A DNA stretch of 64,000 bases from Vibrio syngnathi (GTDB lineage Bacteria > Pseudomonadota > Gammaproteobacteria > Enterobacterales > Vibrionaceae): assembly GCF_002119525.1 (NCBI RefSeq), contig NZ_CP017917.1, forward strand, positions 1,523,965-1,587,964, read 5' to 3'. A program made the translations under genes and the position numbers. The notes beneath the pieces were generated by a model. The model was not told the DNA's origin and made no database searches. It saw nothing but the letters and a program-made list of their open reading frames with translations. Below are positions 44,602 to 51,828 of this stretch, in pieces. Positions within the stretch are counted from its first letter, which is position 1, and every line of letters starts with the position of its first letter.

Positions 44602-44760
44602 TTAGACCAAGAACGTGGCGAGCTATCTCCAATTTTCACTTGGCTGTCAGATAACATCTAAAGTAAAGGCAGCCGATTGAAAACCGATAACTTCGTGAAG
44701 CAAGCAACGGAAGAAACACTAAATGCTGAACACTTTAAGCAGCCCTTGATTGGCCAATAA
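44602..44760 (+). pseudogene. Decayed M32 carboxypeptidase, C-terminal tail
   Basis: Reading in one frame from 44602: LDQERGELSPIFTWLSDNI, a TAA stop, then SKGSRLKTDNFVKQATEETL, then NAEHFKQPLIGQ and stop at 44760. This resembles the C-terminus of M32 (Taq-type) carboxypeptidases (SPLLGWLRENIH..GSRY...ELV.RATGE.L....F...L). Only the last 50 codons survive, interrupted by a stop, directly after the aacS stop codon. Confidence 0.65.
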
Positions 44761-45206
44761 AAACCGAATCAAGACCACTATTTAAGCTCGTAAACCCTCG
44801 CCTCAGTTTGACCCCTTACCTTTTCTAAAGTTCTTAATGCGATCTGAGCGTCATATTTAAAACAAAAGTGTTAAATTATTCATTTTTTTGGCTGAGATAA
44901 TATTCACTAAAGACGAATCATTTATACAAAAAAAGAGTCTACCACTGGACTGTATCCAAGCTTATGGATATTTAATCGAATTATAAAAAAACCCGTTTCC
45001 ACTGCTCTATTTCTAGTGAAATGATAATTTGATGGCTATCACATTTAGAAAGATTATTTTCCCATACTATCTCGGCATGTTAATTACTTAAGAGTAATTA
45101 AAAAACCTAGTCATTGTTATTAATAAGCTTGAATGTAATTAGAAACAAGCGGTTAATCCCTACGTAAAATAAATAAAATCATTATTAAATGATCGGAGAC
45201 ATTATC
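44761..45206. other. Upstream region of the carbamate kinase gene
   Basis: No gene seen. It is AT-rich, with one good CRP-like site at 45025-45046 and the ribosome-binding site GGAG at 45195-45198. A long A/T tract lies at 44860-45000. Confidence 0.6.
45025..45046. promoter_or_regulatory. Candidate CRP site before carbamate kinase
   Basis: TTTGA-TGGCTA-TCACA within AATTTGATGGCTATCACATTT matches the CRP consensus TGTGA-N6-TCACA at 9 of 10 core positions, with good A/T flanks. It lies about 160 bp upstream of the ATG. Confidence 0.5.
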
Positions 45207-46136
45207 ATGCGCATAGTATTAGCTTTAGGCGGTAACGCTCTTTTAGCAAGAGGCCAAGCATTAACGGCTGAGAACCAACGTGAAAATATCATCAAATCAG
45301 CGGTGAGTATTGCTGCGATAGCACGCGAGCATGAGATTGTTATCGTTCATGGTAATGGCCCACAAGTAGGTTTGTTGATGGAACAAAACGCGGCTTATAG
45401 CGAATATTCGCCAGAGACGACACCATACCCAATGGATGTACTCGGCTCTCAAACCTGTGGCATGGTGGGCTACATGTTACAACAAGAGCTCAGAAACATT
45501 GACCCTGAATTAGACGTAGCGACGCTAGTCACGCAAACTGAAGTATGCAAAAAAGACCCTGCGTTTGCTAACCCGACTAAATTTGTTGGCCCTGTATATA
45601 CAGAACAACGAGCTAAAGAGTTAATGGCTCAAAGCACAATGCAGTTTAAAGCTGATGGCGAGTACTACCGACGCGTTGTGCCTTCTCCTATGCCAAAAAG
45701 CATTGTTGAAATTCAGCAAATTGAAACACTTCTAGATACAGAAAACCTTGTTATCGCTTGTGGCGGCGGCGGTGTTCCCGTGAGTATTGAGCAAGGTAAA
45801 AGTAGTGGCGTAGAGTGCGTCATTGACAAAGATCTTACGGCTGAATTACTGGCTGAAAAAATCCATGCTGACTTATTTATAATCTTAACTGATGGTTCGA
45901 TTTTCCGTAACTACGGTAAAGAAGACCAAGCAGAAATGAAGCAAGCAACGCCTGCTGGTTTAGCAGAATTTTCATTCCCTGCTGGTTCTATGGGGCCAAA
46001 AATTGATGCCGTGTGCAAATTCGTTGAAGCTGGATTAGGTAATGCGGCGATTGGTTCATTATTTGATTTAGATAAAATAATTACCAATGAAGCTGGCACT
46101 CTGATAACGAAAGGCGAGGGTATTGTTTATTACTAA
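45207..46136 (+). CDS. arcC: Carbamate kinase
   Basis: A 309-residue enzyme of the amino-acid kinase family that makes ATP from carbamoyl phosphate. Seen: VLALGGNALL (start), IVHGNGPQVGLLMEQNAAY, VIACGGGGVPV and ECVIDKDLTAELLAEKI, all characteristic of ArcC. I chose the ATG at 45207 with GGAG upstream; an ATG at 45189 lacks a site. No arginine deiminase or ornithine carbamoyltransferase gene is adjacent, so its carbamoyl phosphate must come from enzymes coded elsewhere. A terminator follows at 46178. Confidence 0.94.
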   Translation: MRIVLALGGNALLARGQALTAENQRENIIKSAVSIAAIAREHEIVIVHGNGPQVGLLMEQNAAYSEYSPETTPYPMDVLGSQTCGMVGYMLQQELRNIDPELDVATLVTQTEVCKKDPAFANPTKFVGPVYTEQRAKELMAQSTMQFKADGEYYRRVVPSPMPKSIVEIQQIETLLDTENLVIACGGGGVPVSIEQGKSSGVECVIDKDLTAELLAEKIHADLFIILTDGSIFRNYGKEDQAEMKQATPAGLAEFSFPAGSMGPKIDAVCKFVEAGLGNAAIGSLFDLDKIITNEAGTLITKGEGIVYY

Positions 46137-46177
46137 TATTATCGAGTGATAAACACCACTAATATAAATACTATTAC

Positions 46178-46209
46178 AAGCCTCTTATTTAATTATAATG
46201 AGGCTTTTT
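46178..46209 (+). terminator. Terminator after carbamate kinase
   Basis: AAGCCTC (46178-46184) pairs with GAGGCTT (46200-46206), with extra A/T pairing inside and a T-run after. Confidence 0.85.
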
Positions 46210-46368
46210 ATTAGGGCCGTTTAATGCTAGATGAGATAAATATTCATAAAATTTGAAATTAAACCTGAAAAGAATGAATACATAATATCTTTAAATATAC
46301 CCAATCGTAATTATAACGTGATTTAAGCAAAATAACGTTTCCAGTTTTTAAAAAACAGTTCAATACGT

Positions 46369-47073
46369 TCACATCGGTGCATTCGCATCCGCTTGGTTCT
46401 CTGGCATCGCCCCAATAAAAGCGGGTAACTGGTTACACGCTTCGACAATCGAATTAATCAGCGGATAAGGTGACATATCAACATCAAAGCGCAACGCGTT
46501 ATACACCTGCGGCACTAAGCAGATATCGACGATACAAGGCGAATCGGTGAGGCTATACACCAAGTCGCCGTGTGTTTTTCGGTGTTTGGCCAGCTTCTCT
46601 TCTAACGCTGAAAACCCTTGGCTCATCCAATAGTGAAGCCAATCCATTTTGGCTTCTTGCTCACACGACAATTCCCGCTCCAAATATTGCAACACGCGCA
46701 GATTATTAAGAGGATGAATTTCCATCGCAATATCCTGAGCCATTGCCAATGCTTGATAGCGCAATGGTGTTTGCTCAGGAATCAGCGAGACTTCCGGACT
46801 ACTCTCACAAGAATAGTGCTCATCGAGATATTGCAAAATAACCAGCGACTGATTGAGTTGAACTTCACCATCCACCAGCACGGGAACTAATTGGCTGGCA
46901 TTGAGCTCGCGATATTGTGGATCATGTTGCTCGCCGCCATTACGCACCAAGTGCACCGATTTCGACTCATAGTTGAGTTGCTTTAGGTTCAATCCAATAC
47001 GCACTCGATAGGCTGCGGACGAGCGCCAGTAACCGTAAAGTATAATGTTCTTGTTCACGATGCTCTCGCTCAT
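46369..47073 (-). CDS. maiA: Maleylacetoacetate isomerase (zeta-class GST)
   Basis: A 234-residue glutathione transferase-fold enzyme isomerising 4-maleylacetoacetate to fumarylacetoacetate. The zeta-class signature YGYWRSSAAYRVRIGLNLK with its catalytic Ser-Ser is near residue 14, followed by NASQLVPVLVDG and the glutathione-binding QSLVILQYLDE. The C-terminal helical domain includes CIVDICLVPQVYNA. It is last gene of the hppD-hmgA-fah-maiA operon, 21 bp after fah. Confidence 0.95.
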   Translation of the reverse strand: MSESIVNKNIILYGYWRSSAAYRVRIGLNLKQLNYESKSVHLVRNGGEQHDPQYRELNASQLVPVLVDGEVQLNQSLVILQYLDEHYSCESSPEVSLIPEQTPLRYQALAMAQDIAMEIHPLNNLRVLQYLERELSCEQEAKMDWLHYWMSQGFSALEEKLAKHRKTHGDLVYSLTDSPCIVDICLVPQVYNALRFDVDMSPYPLINSIVEACNQLPAFIGAMPENQADANAPM

Positions 47074-47094
47074 ACTGAAACCCTATTACGTGAA

Positions 47095-48132
47095 TTATAC
47101 CGCTCGATACTGGCTCACTTTTTGGTCTATCGCACCAAAAATGGAATCACCCACCTCATCAAACATCTCAAGCTTGATCGAGTCACCAAACGACATAAAT
47201 TGAGTCGACGGCTTACCATCGCGAATCGTCTCAATCATACGAACTTCAGCTATGCATGAATAACCCACTCCGCCCTCGGCAATTGAGGTGCCGTGGTCAG
47301 TGCCTTGCTTATTCGATACCGTACCTGAGCCTATGATTGCACCGGCCGATAGTGGGCGAGTTTTCGCAGCATGGACTATCAGTTCAGCAAAGTTGAAAGT
47401 CATATCGACGCCCGCATTCGGACAACCAAAAGGCTGGTCGTTGTAGGTCGATATCAACGGTAGATGTACCTTGCTGCCTTTCCATTGCTCGCCAAGCTCA
47501 TCAGGTGTTACCGCAACCGGGGAGAACGCCGAAGACGGTTTAGATTGGAAGAAACCAAAACCCTTAGCGAGCTCTGCCGGAATCAAGCCACGAAGCGACA
47601 CATCGTTCACCAACATCAGCAAGCGAATCGACTCGTGCGCCTGTTTAGCACTTGCGCCCATAGGGACGTCACCGGTCACAATCGCGACTTCTCCTTCGAA
47701 ATCTATACCCCACTCATCGCTGGCAAATTCGATGTTGTCACGAGGGCCGATAAACGCGTCAGAGCCGCCTTGATACATTAATGGATCGACCCAGAAGCTT
47801 TCTGGCATTTCAGCACCACGAGCCTTACGCACCAACTCAACGTGGTTGACATATGCACTGCCATCGGCCCATTGATATGCACGTGGCAGAGGCGATTCAC
47901 AATGCTGAGGTGCAAACACTTCACTGCCAGTCACATGCCCGTTGTTTAACGAGGTGTATAACTCTTCTAACTGAGAAGCAACGCTATCCCAGTTATCCAA
48001 AGCCACCTGCATAGTGGGTGCAAGGTGCATCGCATGAAAGATTTCAGTGGCAGCCACACACTGTTTGAGATCTTTACTCACGACCATCAATAGACCGTCG
48101 CGAGTGCCATTTTTCTTGGTTGCTAATTTCAT
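47095..48132 (-). CDS. Fumarylacetoacetate hydrolase family protein
   Basis: A 345-residue FAH-fold hydrolase completing tyrosine breakdown to fumarate and acetoacetate. The metal-binding acidic residues appear in WGIDFEGEVAIVTGDVPMG, with the family block LVNDVSLRGLIPAEL and the later LSAGAIIGSGTVSN. It is shorter than mammalian FAH (about 420) and belongs to the FahA-like bacterial branch. It starts 9 bp after hmgA ends, third in the operon. Confidence 0.93.
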   Translation of the reverse strand: MKLATKKNGTRDGLLMVVSKDLKQCVAATEIFHAMHLAPTMQVALDNWDSVASQLEELYTSLNNGHVTGSEVFAPQHCESPLPRAYQWADGSAYVNHVELVRKARGAEMPESFWVDPLMYQGGSDAFIGPRDNIEFASDEWGIDFEGEVAIVTGDVPMGASAKQAHESIRLLMLVNDVSLRGLIPAELAKGFGFFQSKPSSAFSPVAVTPDELGEQWKGSKVHLPLISTYNDQPFGCPNAGVDMTFNFAELIVHAAKTRPLSAGAIIGSGTVSNKQGTDHGTSIAEGGVGYSCIAEVRMIETIRDGKPSTQFMSFGDSIKLEMFDEVGDSIFGAIDQKVSQYRAV

Positions 48133-48141
48133 CCTTGTCCC

Positions 48142-49317
48142 TTATTTCTTATCGTCAGCCATTTCTTGCTGGCCCGTATCTTGCGAACCAGAATCTTGCC
48201 AACTGTAGACATACTCTTTGTTTTCAACGCTATCGAGTTCGTCAGAGAACTGCAGCGCATGGCGAGTATCGATCATCACAGCCACTTCGTCGGTAAACTT
48301 CTTCTTATGCGCCTGACCCGCTTTAAAAGCCTTTGGGTGAGGCCCATGCGTGAACCCCGCGGGGTGGAAAGTCACCATGCCTGCTTCAATATTGTCGCGA
48401 CTGAAGAAGTCACCAGCGTGATAGAACAGCACTTCGTCGTAGTCATCATTGTTGTGGTAGAACGGCACTTTCAATGCACCTGGGTCGCTCTCAATCGGGC
48501 GTGGTACAAAGGTGCACACTACAAAGCCTGCGCCAACAAACGTCGTATGCGCAGAAGGTGGCAAGTGGTAGCGATGTGACATCAGCGGTCTGATATCGCG
48601 CCAATTCACTTTCACCACCGCTAAGTCGCCATGCCAACCAATCGCATCCAATGGATTGAACGGATAGGTGATCACGCTGACTTTGTCGTGGCGCTTCACC
48701 TGAACCTGAGTCTGGTTTTCAGAATACTGAGCGCGAAATTGATCATTGATTGAAGGAATGTCGAGCACCGCAGGATCAAACACCGCGTGATTACCGACCA
48801 TGCCTTTCTCTGGCAAGGAGTAAGCCGCGTCTGTGTTCTCAATCATCAAGATAAACATCGGCTCGCTTGGCTCTAAACGCCAGTTGGTCGAGCGCGGGAT
48901 CATCACGTAATCCCCTTCACTCACCGCTAGATGACCATAGTCACAATAGAGATCGGCGCTGCCTTGATGAATGAACAGCAGCTCATCGCCATCGGAGTTA
49001 CGCACCAAGAAATCCATCTTCTCATCCATTCGCCACACACGAATTTTGCAGTCCGCATTGTGCAAAAGATGAGGCACCGCCCAAGGGGTTATCTGGCTGG
49101 CTTTCTCCACCAGAGTAAAATCAAAAGCGTGAGGACGTAAATCGCCCTCCCACTCCGACCAACCTGTTGGGGCATGTTGGTGATGAAAGTGAGCAGCAGG
49201 GCCGAAGAAACCACTTCGACCCGCCTCTCGCTCATAGATTGCCTCTTCGGGAAAATCGGCGTGCGCTTGTTTAGAGCACACCCCTTCCCGATGAGGAAAC
49301 GAGATCCATTTATGCAT
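48142..49317 (-). CDS. hmgA: Homogentisate 1,2-dioxygenase
   Basis: A 391-residue iron dioxygenase that opens the homogentisate ring to give maleylacetoacetate. The C-terminal cupin carries the iron-binding residues in FYHNNDDYDEVLFYHAGDFFSR and MVTFHPAGFTHGPHPKAF. This is the shorter bacterial form (about 385-390 residues). GAGGAG precedes the ATG, which overlaps the hppD stop by 8 bp. Loss of hmgA in vibrios is known to give brown pyomelanin colonies; the gene appears intact here. Confidence 0.95.
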   Translation of the reverse strand: MHKWISFPHREGVCSKQAHADFPEEAIYEREAGRSGFFGPAAHFHHQHAPTGWSEWEGDLRPHAFDFTLVEKASQITPWAVPHLLHNADCKIRVWRMDEKMDFLVRNSDGDELLFIHQGSADLYCDYGHLAVSEGDYVMIPRSTNWRLEPSEPMFILMIENTDAAYSLPEKGMVGNHAVFDPAVLDIPSINDQFRAQYSENQTQVQVKRHDKVSVITYPFNPLDAIGWHGDLAVVKVNWRDIRPLMSHRYHLPPSAHTTFVGAGFVVCTFVPRPIESDPGALKVPFYHNNDDYDEVLFYHAGDFFSRDNIEAGMVTFHPAGFTHGPHPKAFKAGQAHKKKFTDEVAVMIDTRHALQFSDELDSVENKEYVYSWQDSGSQDTGQQEMADDKK

Positions 49318-50383
49318 CGTCTAACACTCCTCGACGAATCTGGTCCTCTTCAATCGATTCAAACAGCGCCTTGAAGTTACCTTCGCCAAAGCCTTCATTG
49401 CCTTTACGCTGAATGATTTCAAAGAACACAGGCCCGATTACCGTCTGCGTGAAAATTTGCAGCAAGATGCCGTCTTTGGTCGGTGCGCCATCAATCAGAA
49501 CACGCAGGTCGCGCAGCAGATCAGTGTCTTCACCATGGCCTTTCACACGATCGTCAACTTTCTCATAGTAGGTATCTGGGGTTGGCATAAAGTCCATGCC
49601 GCGATCACGCAGAGTCTTCACGGTTTTGTAGATGTCATCCGTTGCGAGTGCAATGTGTTGGATACCTTCGCCGTTGTATTCGCGAATAAACTCTTCGATT
49701 TGTGATTTGTCGTCAGAAGACTCATTGATAGGAATACGGATTTTGCCACACGGTGAGGTCATGGCGCGGCTCACAAGGCCTGTCAGCTTGCCTTCAATGT
49801 CGAAGTAACGAATCTCACGGAAGTTACCAAGACGCTCATAGAACCCAGACCACACATCCATATTGCCTTGCTTCACGTTGTGCGTGAGGTGGTCGATTTC
49901 ATACAAACCAACATTAGCTTCGGCCATGCGCTGTTCCGCATCGTCATAGAACCGGAAGTCGACGTCGTAGATGCTCTGCTTGCCATAACGATCCACAAAA
50001 TAGAGCAGGCTTTCACCGATGCCATAAATGGCAGGAATGCTCAGTTCCATCGGCCCTATTTCTGTCTTGTACTCTTCACCACCGCCCTTAAACGCTTGCT
50101 CCATTGCCGCCGTTGCTTCGTTGACACGAAAAGCCATACCGCACACCGATGGCCCATGCACTTTAGCGAACGCTTCCGCTTGGCTGTGAGGCTGTTCATT
50201 GACGATAAAGTTGATGTCACCTTGTCGATACAGCCAAGCCTCTTTTGAACGGTGCTTGGCGATCTCAGCAAAACCAAGTGACACAAACAGCGCTTTAAGT
50301 TGCTCAATTCCCTTGTGGTCAACGGCCGTGTATTCAACAAACTCGAATCCATCCGTGCCAAGCGGGTTGTATGTATCCACCAT
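49310..50383 (-). CDS. hppD: 4-hydroxyphenylpyruvate dioxygenase
   Basis: A 357-residue non-haem iron enzyme converting 4-hydroxyphenylpyruvate to homogentisate. It has two VOC domains. Iron ligands are in LYEIDHLTHNV (His), EGIQHIALATDDI (His) and GPVFFEIIQR (Glu), with the C-terminal GFGEGNFKALFESIE typical of the family. It is the first gene of the operon, with AAGGAGAAAG before the ATG at 50383. The leader of about 200 nt contains 15-bp repeats, and a TyrR-box match lies at 50584-50601. Confidence 0.97.
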   Translation of the reverse strand: MVDTYNPLGTDGFEFVEYTAVDHKGIEQLKALFVSLGFAEIAKHRSKEAWLYRQGDINFIVNEQPHSQAEAFAKVHGPSVCGMAFRVNEATAAMEQAFKGGGEEYKTEIGPMELSIPAIYGIGESLLYFVDRYGKQSIYDVDFRFYDDAEQRMAEANVGLYEIDHLTHNVKQGNMDVWSGFYERLGNFREIRYFDIEGKLTGLVSRAMTSPCGKIRIPINESSDDKSQIEEFIREYNGEGIQHIALATDDIYKTVKTLRDRGMDFMPTPDTYYEKVDDRVKGHGEDTDLLRDLRVLIDGAPTKDGILLQIFTQTVIGPVFFEIIQRKGNEGFGEGNFKALFESIEEDQIRRGVLDDA

Positions 50384-50411
50384 GAACTTTCTCCTTGTAC
50401 CTATTGGTTTT

Positions 50412-50483
50412 GTATTACGTGTTTTTTATTTACGTGACTTCTTATTGCGTGCTTTCTATTACGTGACTTTTTCTTACGCGAAA
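50412..50483. repeat. Five 15-bp tandem repeats in the hppD leader
   Basis: The core TTACGTG (variants TTGCGTG, TTACGCG) starts at 50415, 50430, 50445, 50459 and 50474, spaced 15, 15, 14 and 15 bp, each followed by a T-rich stretch. Confidence 0.85.
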
Positions 50484-50583
50484 GATGCTGTATGTTTTTT
50501 GTCCTTAATTAAATTTGGCCCACAAGCCGAGATAATGGAATGGGTGGAGGAAAATGGGCAATTACGATGAAACCCTGTCAATT

Positions 50584-50601
50584 TGTAAAATATTTGTTAC
50601 A
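50584..50601 (-). promoter_or_regulatory. Candidate TyrR box upstream of hppD
   Basis: TGTAAA-ATATTT-GTTACA matches TGTAAA-N6-TTTACA at 11 of 12 positions. It is the only strong match in this leader and lies 200 bp upstream of the hppD ATG. Confidence 0.7.
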
Positions 50602-50746
50602 CACAAATCATCAAGACAAGAAAGTGAGTGCTATCAAGGGATTGAAAGATGGTTGTTTGATTTACATCAGAGTAATAGATGTTATTGAATTGTTACATTC
50701 ATCCTTTTATCAGCTAAGGTAATAAATCGAACATTAGACTGATGAT

Positions 50747-50774
50747 GCAAAAAAGCCGCTGTAGTCAGCGGCTT
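50747..50774 (-). terminator. Terminator after the HAD phosphatase gene
   Basis: AAGCCGCTG (50753-50761) pairs with CAGCGGCTT (50766-50774), followed by a T-run on the minus strand. Confidence 0.92.
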
Positions 50775-50816
50775 GATGAGTTCTAGAGCGAACCTAATTC
50801 GAATATAAAATTTGCG

Positions 50817-51476
50817 TTAATCCCAGTTGAGGATCGACCAATTCGGTTGATCAGACAGTGCTTTCAAACGCGGGCATGGATTCACCAAGTAAGCAAAGTC
50901 AGCGTGTTCGCACAAAGGTAAGTCGTTGATTGAATCCGTATAAAAATGAATGTCTGAGTAGTTAGTTTCTTGATTGTCTAACCACTCTTTTAAACGGGTG
51001 ACTTTGCCTTCACGGTAGCTTGGCACACCTGATATTTGAGAAGTAAAACGGCCTTGGTTTTCAATCAAATCAATACCGAGTGCATTCTCGATACCAATCT
51101 TGCGACCGACCGCTTCCACCAAGAAAGTCACGCTGGCAGAGATGATCAACATATCGATATCATCATTCTCAAGCTGCTCAATCAAAGGTTTCGACTGCTT
51201 GAACTGTCTAGGCAAAATATGCTGTTCAACACACTCTTCCACCAAAGCGGTAACTTGCTCTGTTGGCATATCGGCTAAAGGCTGCATGGAAAACGTGAGG
51301 TAATCTTCCATGTTCAGTTTGCCTTCCGAATATAAACCCATTAAGCGCTTATCTTCTTCAATAAAGTTGGGCGCAGTGGCAATGCCCTTTTCAACCAAGA
51401 ATTCATTCCAGAGCATCGCTGCATCGGCATTGATCAGCGTTTCATCCATATCAAATACATACAAAGGTTTGAACAT
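50817..51476 (-). CDS. HAD-superfamily phosphatase, subclass IB (SerB-like)
   Basis: A 219-residue haloacid-dehalogenase hydrolase. Motif I is VFDMDETLIN with both aspartates, motif II is LIISASVTF, the motif III Lys is in YREGKVTRL, and motif IV is FYTDSINDLPL. The helical cap between motifs I and II, and the D-x-D-E-T start, place it in subclass IB with SerB and phosphoserine-type phosphatases. The substrate is unknown. It is monocistronic with its own terminator. Confidence 0.9.
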   Translation of the reverse strand: MFKPLYVFDMDETLINADAAMLWNEFLVEKGIATAPNFIEEDKRLMGLYSEGKLNMEDYLTFSMQPLADMPTEQVTALVEECVEQHILPRQFKQSKPLIEQLENDDIDMLIISASVTFLVEAVGRKIGIENALGIDLIENQGRFTSQISGVPSYREGKVTRLKEWLDNQETNYSDIHFYTDSINDLPLCEHADFAYLVNPCPRLKALSDQPNWSILNWD

Positions 51477-51660
51477 CTTAGGCTCTCACGGGTTGAATTT
51501 CGTTAAGGTTAAAACTAAACCATAGTTCTAGTTGGCTGCATGCTATAACGGGATTGTGACATTAAGAGCATATTTTCGTGGCAGTTGTATTTCACGGCTA
51601 TGACAATCACCACATGCTTGTTTTCTTAAATACAACAGCTTATGGATTCAATCAGTATTG

Positions 51661-51706
51661 ATACACATAGTTATTTAACTATATGTATTTAAATAACTAT
51701 GTGTAT
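51661..51706. repeat. Perfect 18-bp AT-rich inverted repeat
   Basis: ATACACATAGTTATTTAA (51661-51678) is exactly reverse-complementary to 51689-51706, with a 10-bp spacer. The stem is AT-rich and lacks a T-tail, so it is not a usual terminator. Confidence 0.93.
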
Positions 51707-51747
51707 TTAGCTAACGAGATGTATTGGCTAACCAAGTGCTCATTAGC

Positions 51748-51786
51748 AAAAAAAAGAAACTCCGACTGATTCTGTCGGAGTTTCTT
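51748..51786 (-). terminator. Terminator after the hybrid kinase gene
   Basis: A 13-bp perfect stem (51754-51766 with 51774-51786), followed on the minus strand by eight T. Confidence 0.95.
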
Positions 51787-51828
51787 ATAGAGTTGGATAT
51801 GCTTTAGCGAGACATCAGCTAATTGAAC

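Larger units (their letters stand above)
50384..50816. other. hppD promoter/leader region
   Basis: No gene supported. In order from hppD outward: five 15-bp repeats (50412-50483), the TyrR-box match at 50584-50601, and the terminator of the HAD gene at 50747-50774. Confidence 0.7.
51477..51828. other. Intergenic region with a long inverted repeat and terminator
   Basis: No gene seen. It contains the 18-bp perfect inverted repeat at 51661-51706 and the terminator of the hybrid kinase at 51748-51786. Confidence 0.7.
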
